A stretch of DNA of 64,000 nt from an uncultured Dokdonia sp. (lineage in GTDB: Bacteria; Bacteroidota; Bacteroidia; Flavobacteriales; Flavobacteriaceae). The notes beneath the pieces are model-generated. The model did no database searches, had not been told where the DNA came from, and saw only the letters and a program-made list of their open reading frames with translations. The stretch is from positions 40,520 through 104,519 of the forward strand of contig NZ_CALEMI010000040.1 of NCBI RefSeq assembly GCF_937910895.1, in the 5' to 3' direction. Positions 55,847 through 63,768 of the stretch are shown here, piece after piece. Each line of letters opens with the position of its first letter. The stretch's first letter is position 1. The translations under genes were made by a program, and so were the position numbers.

Positions 55847-58292
55847 AATCTACATCTATAATAAGACGCACACTTCGATATTGCGGTATGGCTTTAAAAC
55901 TTGTTTGCACTCTACCTATAAGTCCTTTGATTTGTGTTAGGTTTTGTTTTCTATTAATTTTAATGAGCACATTACGGCGGTATTGATTGCGTATACGTGC
56001 TACAGGAGGTGTTTCTGGCCCTAAAACAGCATCTGCTCCTAATACTTGACGCAAGGCTTTTGCCGTCCAAATACTAGCCTCTTCTATCTTTTGATAATCG
56101 CGATGTTTTAAAGTAACACGAATCAATCTATAAAAAGGAGGGTATTTAAAATTACGTCGTTCCTCCAATTGCTCTTCATACATAGCATCAAATTTATTGG
56201 CAGAAACTTGTTGTAAAATTTGATGATATGGATTGTAGGTCTGTACTAATACTTTTCCTTGTTTTTCTGTTCGACCTGCCCTACCTGAAACTTGTGCGAT
56301 CAATTGGTAACTTCGTTCATGCGCTCTAAAATCTGGAAAATTCAGCATACTATCTGCATTCAGAATTCCCACTAAGGTGACGTTTCTAAAATCAAGCCCT
56401 TTGGTCAGCATTTGTGTTCCTACAAGGATATCGATCTCCTCCTGTTCAAAAGCAGTAATTATTTTTTCAAACCCATACTTTCCCCTTGTTGTATCAGAAT
56501 CCATACGGGCAATTTTATGCTCTGGATATAGTTCTTTAAGCTCTACCTCTATTTGCTCTGTACCAAAGCCTTTGGTGGTTAATTCTGCGCTTCCACATGC
56601 CATACATTTTAATTGCATCGCAATGTGATGACCACAGTAATGACATCGCAATTGATTTCTATATTTATGGTAGGTAAGGCTTACATCACAATTAGGACAT
56701 TGTGGAGCGTGTCCACAAGTTTTACATTCCAACACAGGAGAAAACCCTCTCCTATTCTGAAACAAAATAACTTGCTCTCCTAAAGCAAGTGCATCTGTGA
56801 TTGCCCTTAATAAGATATCACTAAAATGTCCTGTCATTTCTCTCTTGCGTTGCTTTTCTTTTATATCCACAAGATTGATTTCAGGCATCAAAATATCACC
56901 ATACCGATGTCCTAAATACACAGATCCATATTTTCCTTGTCTGGCATTATAAACCGTTTCTATACTAGGTGTGGCCGACCCAAGTATCACTTTTGCCTGA
57001 AACATATATCCTAATACAATAGCAGTATCTCTAGCGTGGTATCGTGGTGCTGGATCGTATTGTTTAAAACTACTCTCGTGTTCCTCATCTACAACAATTA
57101 ATTCTATGTCGTGAAATGGAAGTAACATCGCACTACGAGCACCGATAATGATTTGTGCTTTTAATGCATGATGTAGTACATTATTCCATACTTCTACACG
57201 TTCATGCACAGAGTATTTGGAATGAAAAACAGCTACTTTTTCTCCAAAGTAATTTTGTAATCGTCCTATTAATTGCGTGGTTAATGCAATTTCTGGGAGT
57301 AAGTATAGAACTTGTTTCCCTGTATGTAATAACTCTTCAATTAAGGATACGTATATTTCTGTTTTACCCGAGGCAGTAACCCCATGAAGTAAACATACAT
57401 TATGGATTTCAAAGCTTTCTTTTATTTGAGAGAGCGCCGTAGTTTGATGGATATTTAATGTTTTTGTGGTATTAATTTCCCCTTCAAATTCTATGCGATC
57501 TTTTCGTTTTTGGTAGGTTTCAAATACTCCTTTTTCGATGAGTGCTTTCAACTGTGAAGACGATGCATTTGCCGCTTTTTGTAATGCTATTGTAGTGATG
57601 GGTTTATTGGTTTTCGCTTTAAGCGAAAAAAAAGAAAGTAAGAGTTCGCGCTGTTTTGGAGCTCTTGATAAGGTATCGAGCAACTCATTAAAGGCAGCTT
57701 CTTCCTTATACTCGGCATGTAATTGAACAAATGTGACAAGTTTAGGTTTGTATCGCTCGTACACCTCTTCTTGAACAGATATGGCGCCTTTATCTAACAA
57801 TTTTTTGATGGTAGGCAATACTTTACGTTTGCCTAAAATATCCATCACTTCTTGTATCTTGATAACAGATTGATGTTGAAGGGCTTCATAAATTAAGAAC
57901 TCGTCATCTTGCAAATCTTCATCCTGAAGCTGTACACTAGGCTCCAAACTAATAATAGTCTCGCTCTCCAATAAAAAGGCACTAGGAAGAGAGGCTCTCA
58001 TGACTTCACCTTCTGTACACATATAATACGAAGCCATCCAAGACCATAACTCAAATTGCTTTTGAGTGACGATAGGCGTCTCGTCAAGAATGTGTTCTAT
58101 TTCTTTGGCTTCATATAATGTAGGTGGTTGTGCATGTATTTTTTTAACTAATGCGGCATAGACTTTTGATTTTCCAAAAGGAACTGCTACCCGCATTCCT
58201 GGTTGCAAAAATACTGCTTCGGCTTCTGTAATACTATACGTAAAAGCTTTTTCTACAGGTATTGGGAGTATGACGTCTATAAAGTATGGCAT
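55839..58292 (-). CDS. priA: Primosomal protein N' (replication restart helicase)
   Basis: 817 aa. Recognises stalled forks and reloads DnaB. N-terminal 3' binding domain, then Walker A GVTASGKTEIY, DEEH box VVDEEHESSFKQ, SATPS, the zinc-binding region with pairs CKTCGH, CPNC, CHYCGH, CMACGS (about residues 510-560), GTQMLTKGLDF and the SGRAGR motif. The length is a little above the E. coli enzyme, as usual in Bacteroidetes. Confidence 0.96.
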   Translation of the reverse strand: MPYFIDVILPIPVEKAFTYSITEAEAVFLQPGMRVAVPFGKSKVYAALVKKIHAQPPTLYEAKEIEHILDETPIVTQKQFELWSWMASYYMCTEGEVMRASLPSAFLLESETIISLEPSVQLQDEDLQDDEFLIYEALQHQSVIKIQEVMDILGKRKVLPTIKKLLDKGAISVQEEVYERYKPKLVTFVQLHAEYKEEAAFNELLDTLSRAPKQRELLLSFFSLKAKTNKPITTIALQKAANASSSQLKALIEKGVFETYQKRKDRIEFEGEINTTKTLNIHQTTALSQIKESFEIHNVCLLHGVTASGKTEIYVSLIEELLHTGKQVLYLLPEIALTTQLIGRLQNYFGEKVAVFHSKYSVHERVEVWNNVLHHALKAQIIIGARSAMLLPFHDIELIVVDEEHESSFKQYDPAPRYHARDTAIVLGYMFQAKVILGSATPSIETVYNARQGKYGSVYLGHRYGDILMPEINLVDIKEKQRKREMTGHFSDILLRAITDALALGEQVILFQNRRGFSPVLECKTCGHAPQCPNCDVSLTYHKYRNQLRCHYCGHHIAMQLKCMACGSAELTTKGFGTEQIEVELKELYPEHKIARMDSDTTRGKYGFEKIITAFEQEEIDILVGTQMLTKGLDFRNVTLVGILNADSMLNFPDFRAHERSYQLIAQVSGRAGRTEKQGKVLVQTYNPYHQILQQVSANKFDAMYEEQLEERRNFKYPPFYRLIRVTLKHRDYQKIEEASIWTAKALRQVLGADAVLGPETPPVARIRNQYRRNVLIKINRKQNLTQIKGLIGRVQTSFKAIPQYRSVRLIIDVDCY

Positions 58293-58380
58293 CCAATCTT
58301 AAAATATAGACGAAAATACAAAGTAAGTCAGATGATCTCATCGAATCTGAATGAGATTTATAAACAAAGTTTAAGATGTT

Positions 58381-58420
58381 ACTAAAAACAAAAGGAAGCT
58401 ACCCAAAAGTCGCTTCCCTT
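58381..58420 (-). terminator. Terminator of the tail-collar gene pair
   Basis: Minus strand: GGAAGC, 12-nt loop, GCTTCC, then TTTTGTTTTT; about 40 bp beyond the stop of the second collar gene. Confidence 0.65.
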
Positions 58421-58458
58421 ATACATATTCAATTCTATTGATTGAATTACTATTATTC

Positions 58459-59001
58459 TTAGTTTCTACTTGGGAATACTCCTTGTAGTGCTATGATATA
58501 ATGTACTCCTAAAAATGGTTGTAAGTTGCTGTATGGCTGTTGTCCTCCATTCATTCCTATCGTAGTTGCTGTTGTTACTGCACTATCACTTAATTTACTT
58601 CCAGCTGCTGCGGCTGAGCTATATACCTGTCCAGTACCTAAAAAATTTCCGTCTGGCTCATCTTCATTATTATTATCCCCTACGTTTACCGTTGTTGCAG
58701 AAGTAGCTGTATGATTATGAGAAGGTAAGTTGCTGATAGTAAGGTGAATTTGTTCTTGTCCTCCTCTTTGTCCTAAACGATAAGTACTTAGTCCAGGTCC
58801 GTTCCCTGGATGAATGGCTGCTCTACCTCTTAAATCTGGTAATGCAAATGTTGTTCTACCATCCCCTCCATAGGTAGTTCCTAATATAGAAAATAGTGCT
58901 GAGTACTGACTTATAGCTAATAATTGTCCATCGCAATACGCCCAAGATCTTGGTGCGAAGTTACCTGCGAATAATTTAATTTCTCCTAAAAATGGATCCA
59001 T
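58459..59001 (-). CDS. Tail-collar domain protein, copy 2
   Basis: 180 aa. The N-terminal MDPFLGEIKLFAGNFAPRSW, CDGQLLAISQYSALFSILGT and FALPDLRGRAAIHPG are the phage tail collar signature, as in MdpB-like proteins. A Ser/Thr/Ala-rich middle follows, then a conserved ending (FLGVHYIIALQGVFPSRN). Paralogue of the gene at 59049, about 70 percent alike by eye. No other phage genes are near, so this is a chromosomal collar-domain gene rather than a prophage. Function unknown. Confidence 0.87.
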   Translation of the reverse strand: MDPFLGEIKLFAGNFAPRSWAYCDGQLLAISQYSALFSILGTTYGGDGRTTFALPDLRGRAAIHPGNGPGLSTYRLGQRGGQEQIHLTISNLPSHNHTATSATTVNVGDNNNEDEPDGNFLGTGQVYSSAAAAGSKLSDSAVTTATTIGMNGGQQPYSNLQPFLGVHYIIALQGVFPSRN

Positions 59002-59048
59002 AATATATTGTTTTTTGTGTGTTGTTAGTAAATTGGTTGAATTGTATA

Positions 59049-59591
59049 TTAATTTCTAGATGGATATACTCCAAATAGTGCTATAATATAATTGGCGGTA
59101 CCGAAAGGCTCAACAATTGAGAACCCTTGACCACTACCCGTATTTGACATCGTGTTAGCAGTTGTTACAGCGGCTCCACTAAGCGTGCTTCCAGCAGCTG
59201 CTGCTGAACTAAATATTTGGCCAGTACCTACAAAGTTCCCGTCAGGCTCATCCTCATTATTATTATCTCCTACATGTCCAGTAGTATCACTTGCTGCAAT
59301 GTGATTGTGCGTAGGCATTGTAGCAATAGTAAGAACTTCTTGTTCTTTTCCTCCTTGCTCTCCTAGTCTATATGTAGATAGTCCGGGGCCGTGTCCAGGG
59401 TGAATAGGAACTCTCCCTCTTAAATCGGGTAATGCAAAAGTAGTTCTGCCATCTCCACCATAGGTAGTTCCTAAGATAGAAAACAAGGCCGTATTTGAAG
59501 ATATAGCCAATAACTGCCCATCACAGAACGCCCATTGCCTTGGTGCAAAATTACCTCCAAACATAACGATTTCGCCAATAAATGGATTCAT
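59049..59591 (-). CDS. Tail-collar domain protein, copy 1
   Basis: 180 aa, same domain layout as the adjacent copy: MNPFIGEIVMFGGNFAPRQW, CDGQLLAISSNTALFSILGT, FALPDLRGRVPIHPGHGPGL and a FPS/YPSRN ending. First gene of a likely two-gene unit (47 bp apart). The two copies differ mainly in the middle (residues 85-120) and near 150-165, the outer face of the collar, suggesting different binding. A possible -7 element TAGATTTG is at 59671-59664. Confidence 0.87.
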   Translation of the reverse strand: MNPFIGEIVMFGGNFAPRQWAFCDGQLLAISSNTALFSILGTTYGGDGRTTFALPDLRGRVPIHPGHGPGLSTYRLGEQGGKEQEVLTIATMPTHNHIAASDTTGHVGDNNNEDEPDGNFVGTGQIFSSAAAAGSTLSGAAVTTANTMSNTGSGQGFSIVEPFGTANYIIALFGVYPSRN

Positions 59592-59681
59592 AATTGTGTG
59601 TGTTTTAGTGTTAGTTAATAAATATTTTCATTGTCAATTTAGTAAAAAAAAATTACTAATTTTCAAATCTAATACTTATAC

Positions 59682-59716
59682 ACAAAAAAAACCCACGTAT
59701 TTCTACGGGGTTTTTC
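59682..59716 (-). terminator. Terminator of the DUF2147 gene
   Basis: Stem AAAACCC..GTA / TAC..GGGTTTTT with a TTTC loop and an internal 2-bp mismatch, 25 bp beyond the stop. Confidence 0.75.
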
Positions 59717-59740
59717 ACTGAAATAATTATTTTACTAGTA

Positions 59741-60187
59741 CTATTCTACGCGAATCCAGTCTTGAGTTCTGTAAAAGATCGCAACATACCCTCGTAAATG
59801 TAAAATAGATGGATCTTTTTTATCTAGCCAAATCTTGGCGGTATATTTCTTTCCTTTTTCTGGGTCAAAAACAGTTCCACCAGAATATTCTCCATCATCT
59901 TCTTCTAGATTTTTGATAATCTCTAGTCCAATAATAGGAGTATTCTTTTCTTCTCCTTCACATTTATCACAGATTTCGTTTTGATGATCTGGATCTGTGA
60001 TAGCAACTACCTTCCCAAAAACTTTATCTCCTTTCTTATAAATCTCTACCGTAGATTTTGCCTCTCCGGTTTCATCATCTACTGTTTTCCATTTTCCAAA
60101 AATAGTTCCTTCTTGCGCAAAACCTTGCATAGCGAGCGTAAGGAATAAGATATATACTACAGTCTGTCTAATCTTCATCAGTTTCAA
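59741..60187 (-). CDS. DUF2147 family secreted protein
   Basis: 148 aa with signal peptide (VVYILFLTLAMQGFAQ). The GKWKTVDDETGEAKSTVEIYKKG start, ICDKC pair and the GGTVFDPEKGKKYTAKIWL, LHLRGYVAIFYRTQDWIRV ending match DUF2147, a periplasmic beta-barrel-like family of unknown role. Two Cys in NEICDKCEGEE may bind metal or form a disulphide. Follows the chalcone isomerase-like gene by 72 bp, same strand. Confidence 0.87.
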   Translation of the reverse strand: MKLMKIRQTVVYILFLTLAMQGFAQEGTIFGKWKTVDDETGEAKSTVEIYKKGDKVFGKVVAITDPDHQNEICDKCEGEEKNTPIIGLEIIKNLEEDDGEYSGGTVFDPEKGKKYTAKIWLDKKDPSILHLRGYVAIFYRTQDWIRVE

Positions 60188-60259
60188 AAATTACAAATTT
60201 TGCAAAAAATAACGGTAGACTTTATTTAAGCCTACCGATTTATTATCTAAAAACAAAAG

Positions 60260-60823
60260 TTAATCAATTCCTAACATGCCTTCTTTAAGATCGTCGTCTG
60301 CTGGGTCTTCTCCTAACCAAATTCCAAATAATGCTTTCTTAAAGTCCAATCCTTCAATGACACCTACTTTAGTCCCATTCTTATAGACTACAGTTCCTTG
60401 TCCTTTGATATAAGCAATATCAAACACGTTGGTCTTTACAATTTCTTCACTAAAAAAACTTTTAAATTTCTCTATTCGGTCTGCTAATGGAGCAATATTA
60501 TCATCTGTAGATGCTTCAAATCCATCATCTACAGCGCTTTTCATTTTCTTACTAGAAACAAGTTTAGAAACTATATCTAGTTTCATAGCCATTGTCTCAT
60601 CTGCATTGATAATGCGTTTTGCATCACTACTTTTAGTTTGAAGATATAATCCTCCTGCATAGAGATCAAATACTACTTTCTCTCTCATTCCTGCACCATT
60701 AAGTATAAGGTTTGTACCTTCGATAGTCATTTGATTAGGAAGTGTTGCATCTCCTACTTTCGTTTGCGCGTTTGCAAATCCAATACTAAAAACAGCCACT
60801 AAGGCTAACATAAAATTTCTCAT
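60260..60823 (-). CDS. Secreted chalcone isomerase-like protein
   Basis: 187 aa, signal peptide MLALVAVFSIGFANAQ. The LPNQMTIEGTNLILNGAGMREKVVFDLYAGGLYL stretch and ALFGIWLGEDPADDDLK ending are typical of the bacterial chalcone-isomerase fold, whose members mostly lack isomerase activity and may bind fatty acids. Starts 7 bp after yihY, so in the nadC-yihY operon. Substrate unknown. Confidence 0.88.
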   Translation of the reverse strand: MRNFMLALVAVFSIGFANAQTKVGDATLPNQMTIEGTNLILNGAGMREKVVFDLYAGGLYLQTKSSDAKRIINADETMAMKLDIVSKLVSSKKMKSAVDDGFEASTDDNIAPLADRIEKFKSFFSEEIVKTNVFDIAYIKGQGTVVYKNGTKVGVIEGLDFKKALFGIWLGEDPADDDLKEGMLGID

Positions 60824-60830
60824 AATTTAT

Positions 60831-61763
60831 TTATTGAGGGTTTTGATTCATTTTTAATTTTTGTAACACTGCGTTTAATTCAAATCCTAGTAATAGTAAG
60901 TTTGAATTAAGCCAAATATATAACATCATGATTAAAAGAGCACCTATAGAGCCATACAACTCATTATAATTGGAAAAATTATCAATATAAATACCAAATA
61001 GGTAGGTTGTAAGCATAAAAAGCACAGTTGTCATCAATGCTCCTGGAGAGAAAAATTTACTAGTCCTTCCTTCTTTTGTTCCAAAATAATATAATGTTGC
61101 CACGACTGTATATATCATACTAACAAAAAAAACATAACTTCCTATAGAGACTAAAGTAACATCAGTGCGATCACTCATCATATTTCTATCTCTTAACATG
61201 TGTAGTACATATTCAAAATATATTAATACCGTTACCATGGTTACCAACAACAATGCCAAAACAATAGCAACGCCCAATGCAACGGAATATTGTCTTAAAA
61301 AACCTCGATTGATATGTACATTAAAAGACCCTTCAAAACCACTGAAGATAGCATTAACACCATTGGTCATTAAGATTAAGGCAAATATAGCTCCAAAAGA
61401 TAATAAACCTGTTCTTGGATTTTGCGAGATATCATCAAACACAGGTTCAAAAAACACCAATGATTGTCTCGGTATAACATCATGAATAAATACCATAAAT
61501 TTATCCTGAAATTCAGCGATAGGAACAAGAGGAATAAGATTTAATAAAAACAGTAAGGCTGGAAATATTGCCATAAAAAAACTATATGCTATAGATCCTG
61601 CTCTCGAAGTTAATGTGCCCCTAAAAATACCTATTACATACGCTTCTATAAGATGAAATAATGTCATCCCTTCAAAACCAGGCAGTACAATTCTATTAAG
61701 AATACCTACAAGGTATTTATAAGGTGTAAAATGCTTTAATCTTTCTCCTAGCTTTTTTGACAT
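60831..61763 (-). CDS. YihY/BrkB family membrane protein
   Basis: 310 aa with six or so membrane segments (AYSFFMAIFPALLFLLNLIP, GLLSFGAIFALILMTNGVNAIF, VALGVAIVLALLLVTMVTVL, IGSYVFFVSMIYTVVATLYYF, ALMTTVLFMLTTYLFGIY, LLIMMLYIWLNSNLLLLGFELN) and RAGSIAYSFFMAIFP near the start, the family signature. Once thought to be RNase BN; the true role is unknown. Its start codon overlaps the nadC stop by one base. Confidence 0.9.
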   Translation of the reverse strand: MSKKLGERLKHFTPYKYLVGILNRIVLPGFEGMTLFHLIEAYVIGIFRGTLTSRAGSIAYSFFMAIFPALLFLLNLIPLVPIAEFQDKFMVFIHDVIPRQSLVFFEPVFDDISQNPRTGLLSFGAIFALILMTNGVNAIFSGFEGSFNVHINRGFLRQYSVALGVAIVLALLLVTMVTVLIYFEYVLHMLRDRNMMSDRTDVTLVSIGSYVFFVSMIYTVVATLYYFGTKEGRTSKFFSPGALMTTVLFMLTTYLFGIYIDNFSNYNELYGSIGALLIMMLYIWLNSNLLLLGFELNAVLQKLKMNQNPQ

Positions 61764-62623
61764 TATACAGCTTTCAAACTTAAATCTAGATTATATACAG
61801 AGTGCGTCAGTGCTCCGCTAGAAATATAATCTACACCACACAAAGCATATTCTCGTATGGTTTCTTCATTAATTCCTCCTGACGATTCTGTAAGACATAA
61901 ATCACCAATACGTCGTACTGCTTCTTTGGTATCTTCATAATTAAAATTATCTATAAGGATCCGATACACATCTGTATGGCTTTGCAAAATCTCATCAATT
62001 TCTTCTAAATTACGTGCTTCTACAATAATTTTTAAATCACGATTGGTTTTTTTGAGATAGGCAACTGTTTTCTGGATCGCTTGTGTAATACCTCCTGCAA
62101 AGTCAATATGATTATCTTTAAGCATAATCATATCATACAGTGCAAATCGATGATTTTCTCCACCTCCTATTTTTACGGCCCATTTTTCCAGTGCACGTAT
62201 ACCAGGTGTGGTTTTACGAGTATCTAAGATCTGTGTTTTAGTACCATCTAATAAGTTGACAAAAAAAGCAGTCTTTGTGGCAATAGCACTCATACGCTGC
62301 ATGGCATTAAGCACAAGGCGTTCTGCTTTCAAAATAGATTGTGAAGGACCAGAAACATAAAATGCGATATCACCATAAGCTACACGACTTCCATCTGGGA
62401 TACGCTCTTCTATTTGTAGTAAAGGATCTACATAGGCAAATACCGCTTTCGCGAAAGCTACCCCAGCAAGAATCCCTTTATCTTTTACTAATAATTTTGC
62501 CTTCCCCATAGCTGTTGCTGGAATACAGGCTAACGAACTATGATCCCCATCACCTACATCTTCCCGTATGGCATTGACAATGATACCTTTTACCTCTTGA
62601 TCAAATTGCGCTTGAGAAATCAT
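61763..62623 (-). CDS. nadC: Nicotinate-nucleotide pyrophosphorylase (carboxylating)
   Basis: Turns quinolinate and PRPP into nicotinate mononucleotide in de novo NAD synthesis. 286 aa with IREDVGDGDHSSLACI, ERLVLNAMQRMSAIATKT, DTRKTTPGIRALEKWAVKIG, NHRFALYDMIMLKDNHIDFAGG, KIIVEARN and ESSGGINEETI, all family motifs. Palindrome copy 22 encodes GVAFAKAVFAY at residues about 52-62, before the catalytic core. Upstream is a 7-bp tandem array 41 bp from the start codon. Confidence 0.95.
   Translation of the reverse strand: MISQAQFDQEVKGIIVNAIREDVGDGDHSSLACIPATAMGKAKLLVKDKGILAGVAFAKAVFAYVDPLLQIEERIPDGSRVAYGDIAFYVSGPSQSILKAERLVLNAMQRMSAIATKTAFFVNLLDGTKTQILDTRKTTPGIRALEKWAVKIGGGENHRFALYDMIMLKDNHIDFAGGITQAIQKTVAYLKKTNRDLKIIVEARNLEEIDEILQSHTDVYRILIDNFNYEDTKEAVRRIGDLCLTESSGGINEETIREYALCGVDYISSGALTHSVYNLDLSLKAV
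62445..62458. repeat. Palindrome copy 22 (inside nadC)
   Basis: Exact 14-bp copy read as VAFAKAV. Confidence 0.85.
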
Positions 62624-62663
62624 ATATCCTTAGTTTATGTAAAAATAAGCAAAGCCTTACAAA

Positions 62664-62705
62664 TACCGAATACGAAATACGAAATACGAAATACGAAATA
62701 CGAAA
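62664..62705. repeat. 7-bp tandem array, TACGAAA x about 6
   Basis: Five perfect TACGAAA units (62671-62705) preceded by one degenerate TACCGAA, 41-82 bp upstream of the nadC start. Same 7-bp unit, in rotation, as the array at 30746. Confidence 0.9.
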
Positions 62706-62901
62706 CTTATAAAAACTATTCTTAATAAAGTAAAATATAAAATACTTTTAACTCATCAATTCATAGATGCTTTGCTTATAGACAAAAGAAAAGGAATAAA
62801 AGATCGCTTTGTCTAAAAAACACATTCATAAAATTCCTCAACCCCTCAACAGATTGCCAAAAACTAATTACTTTCATAACAAGAATTAGTATTTTCACAG
62901 A

Positions 62902-63375
62902 ATGAATATCAAATTGCTTTGTATAGGAAAAACAGATGATAAGCGTTTACTAGCGCTTATCGAAGAATATAGCAAACGCTTGAATCATTATATCAAATTT
63001 TCTCTGGAGGTGATCCCTGATATTAAGAATACTAAAAACCTCAGCGAATCCCAACAAAAAGAAAAAGAAGGACAGCTTATTCTTTCCAAGGTAGGTTCAC
63101 AAGATCATTTGATTATTTTGGATGAAAACGGAAAAGAAATGAATAGTGTTGGCTTTTCCCGATACTTACAAAAAAAAATGAATGGGGGTTATAAAACGCT
63201 TGTTCTTGTCATAGGAGGACCTTATGGTTTTTCTGAAACGGTTTACAAAGCCTCCCAAGGTAAAATTGCTTTGTCAAAAATGACGTTTAGTCACCAGATG
63301 GTGCGTCTTTTTATTACTGAGCAGTTATATAGAGGTTTTACCATCTTAAAGGGCGAACCGTATCATCATCAATAA
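62902..63375 (+). CDS. rlmH: 23S rRNA (pseudouridine1915-N3)-methyltransferase
   Basis: SPOUT-class methyltransferase using SAM, acting on helix 69 of the large subunit. 157 aa with MNIKLLCIGKTDDKRLLALIEEYSKRL, DENGKEMNSVGFS, VLVIGGPYGFSE (knot), KMTFSHQMVRLFITEQLYRGFTI and the catalytic C-terminus KGEPYHHQ. RlmH is the staphylococcal OrfX, target of SCC element integration at the 3' end. Here the last 28 bp are repeated downstream. Confidence 0.96.
   Translation: MNIKLLCIGKTDDKRLLALIEEYSKRLNHYIKFSLEVIPDIKNTKNLSESQQKEKEGQLILSKVGSQDHLIILDENGKEMNSVGFSRYLQKKMNGGYKTLVLVIGGPYGFSETVYKASQGKIALSKMTFSHQMVRLFITEQLYRGFTILKGEPYHHQ
63348..63375 (+). repeat. Direct repeat copy 1 at the rlmH 3' end (candidate att site)
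   Basis: 28 bp covering the last nine codons of rlmH and the stop. It matches 63490-63517 in 27 of 28 positions. The conserved core TATCAT encodes the Tyr-His of the RlmH C-terminus. Confidence 0.75.
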
Positions 63376-63430
63376 CTAATAACCTAATGATATTGTCTAT
63401 TCATTCTTCTCTATATTTAGGGTAGCTGTT

Positions 63431-63464
63431 ATTTAAAAATGTAGTTTTCTGTACATTTTTAAAT
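63431..63464 (+). terminator. Hairpin after rlmH, between the two direct repeats
   Basis: Perfect 13-bp stem ATTTAAAAATGTA / TACATTTTTAAAT with an 8-nt loop. It may end the rlmH transcript. Confidence 0.55.
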
Positions 63465-63489
63465 AAATTTTCTGTTATCTAAATTCTCC

Positions 63490-63517
63490 AAAGGGAGAAC
63501 CGTATCATCATCAATAA
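63490..63517 (+). repeat. Direct repeat copy 2 of the rlmH 3' end (candidate att site)
   Basis: Same 28 bp as the end of rlmH with one change (GGGCGAACC to GGGAGAACC) but without the rest of the gene; lies 142 bp from the original. Confidence 0.75.
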
Positions 63518-63735
63518 TTATAGGAGTATAAAATCCGATACAGCAGGTTTTTAACTGATGGATACTGGGTGTCGGATGCTACAGGTTTTATTTGGATATT
63601 GAGTGTTTGGTGTTGAACATTGAGAATTGAACGTTTAAAAAACAACCGCATTAATTAATTTTAAGTAGTAAGTAACCTACAATGAGAAATCATATAGTCG
63701 AAAGAAAAGCAATCTTTTCTAAAAATAGAGTCACC

Positions 63736-63768
63736 TTTTAAAATAGAGTATTACTCTAATTTTTAAAA
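63736..63768. repeat. Imperfect palindrome at the FabH-fragment junction
   Basis: TTTTAAAATAGAGTA-T-TACTCTAATTTTTAAAA, a diverged relative of the perfect 31-bp palindrome at 48290; it lies at the exact 5' boundary of the truncated FabH-like gene. Confidence 0.65.

Larger units (their letters stand above)
63376..63766. other. Intergenic, accessory-looking region after rlmH
   Basis: No ORF. It contains a 13-bp stem hairpin (63431-63464), the second rlmH-end repeat, then AT-rich unremarkable sequence and an imperfect palindrome shared with 48290. Base composition is richer in A and T than the genes to the left. Confidence 0.6.

Noticed and set aside
58459..59591. Prophage suggested by tail-collar domains
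   Set aside because: Neighbours are metabolic and membrane genes; no other phage genes, integrase or att sites there.
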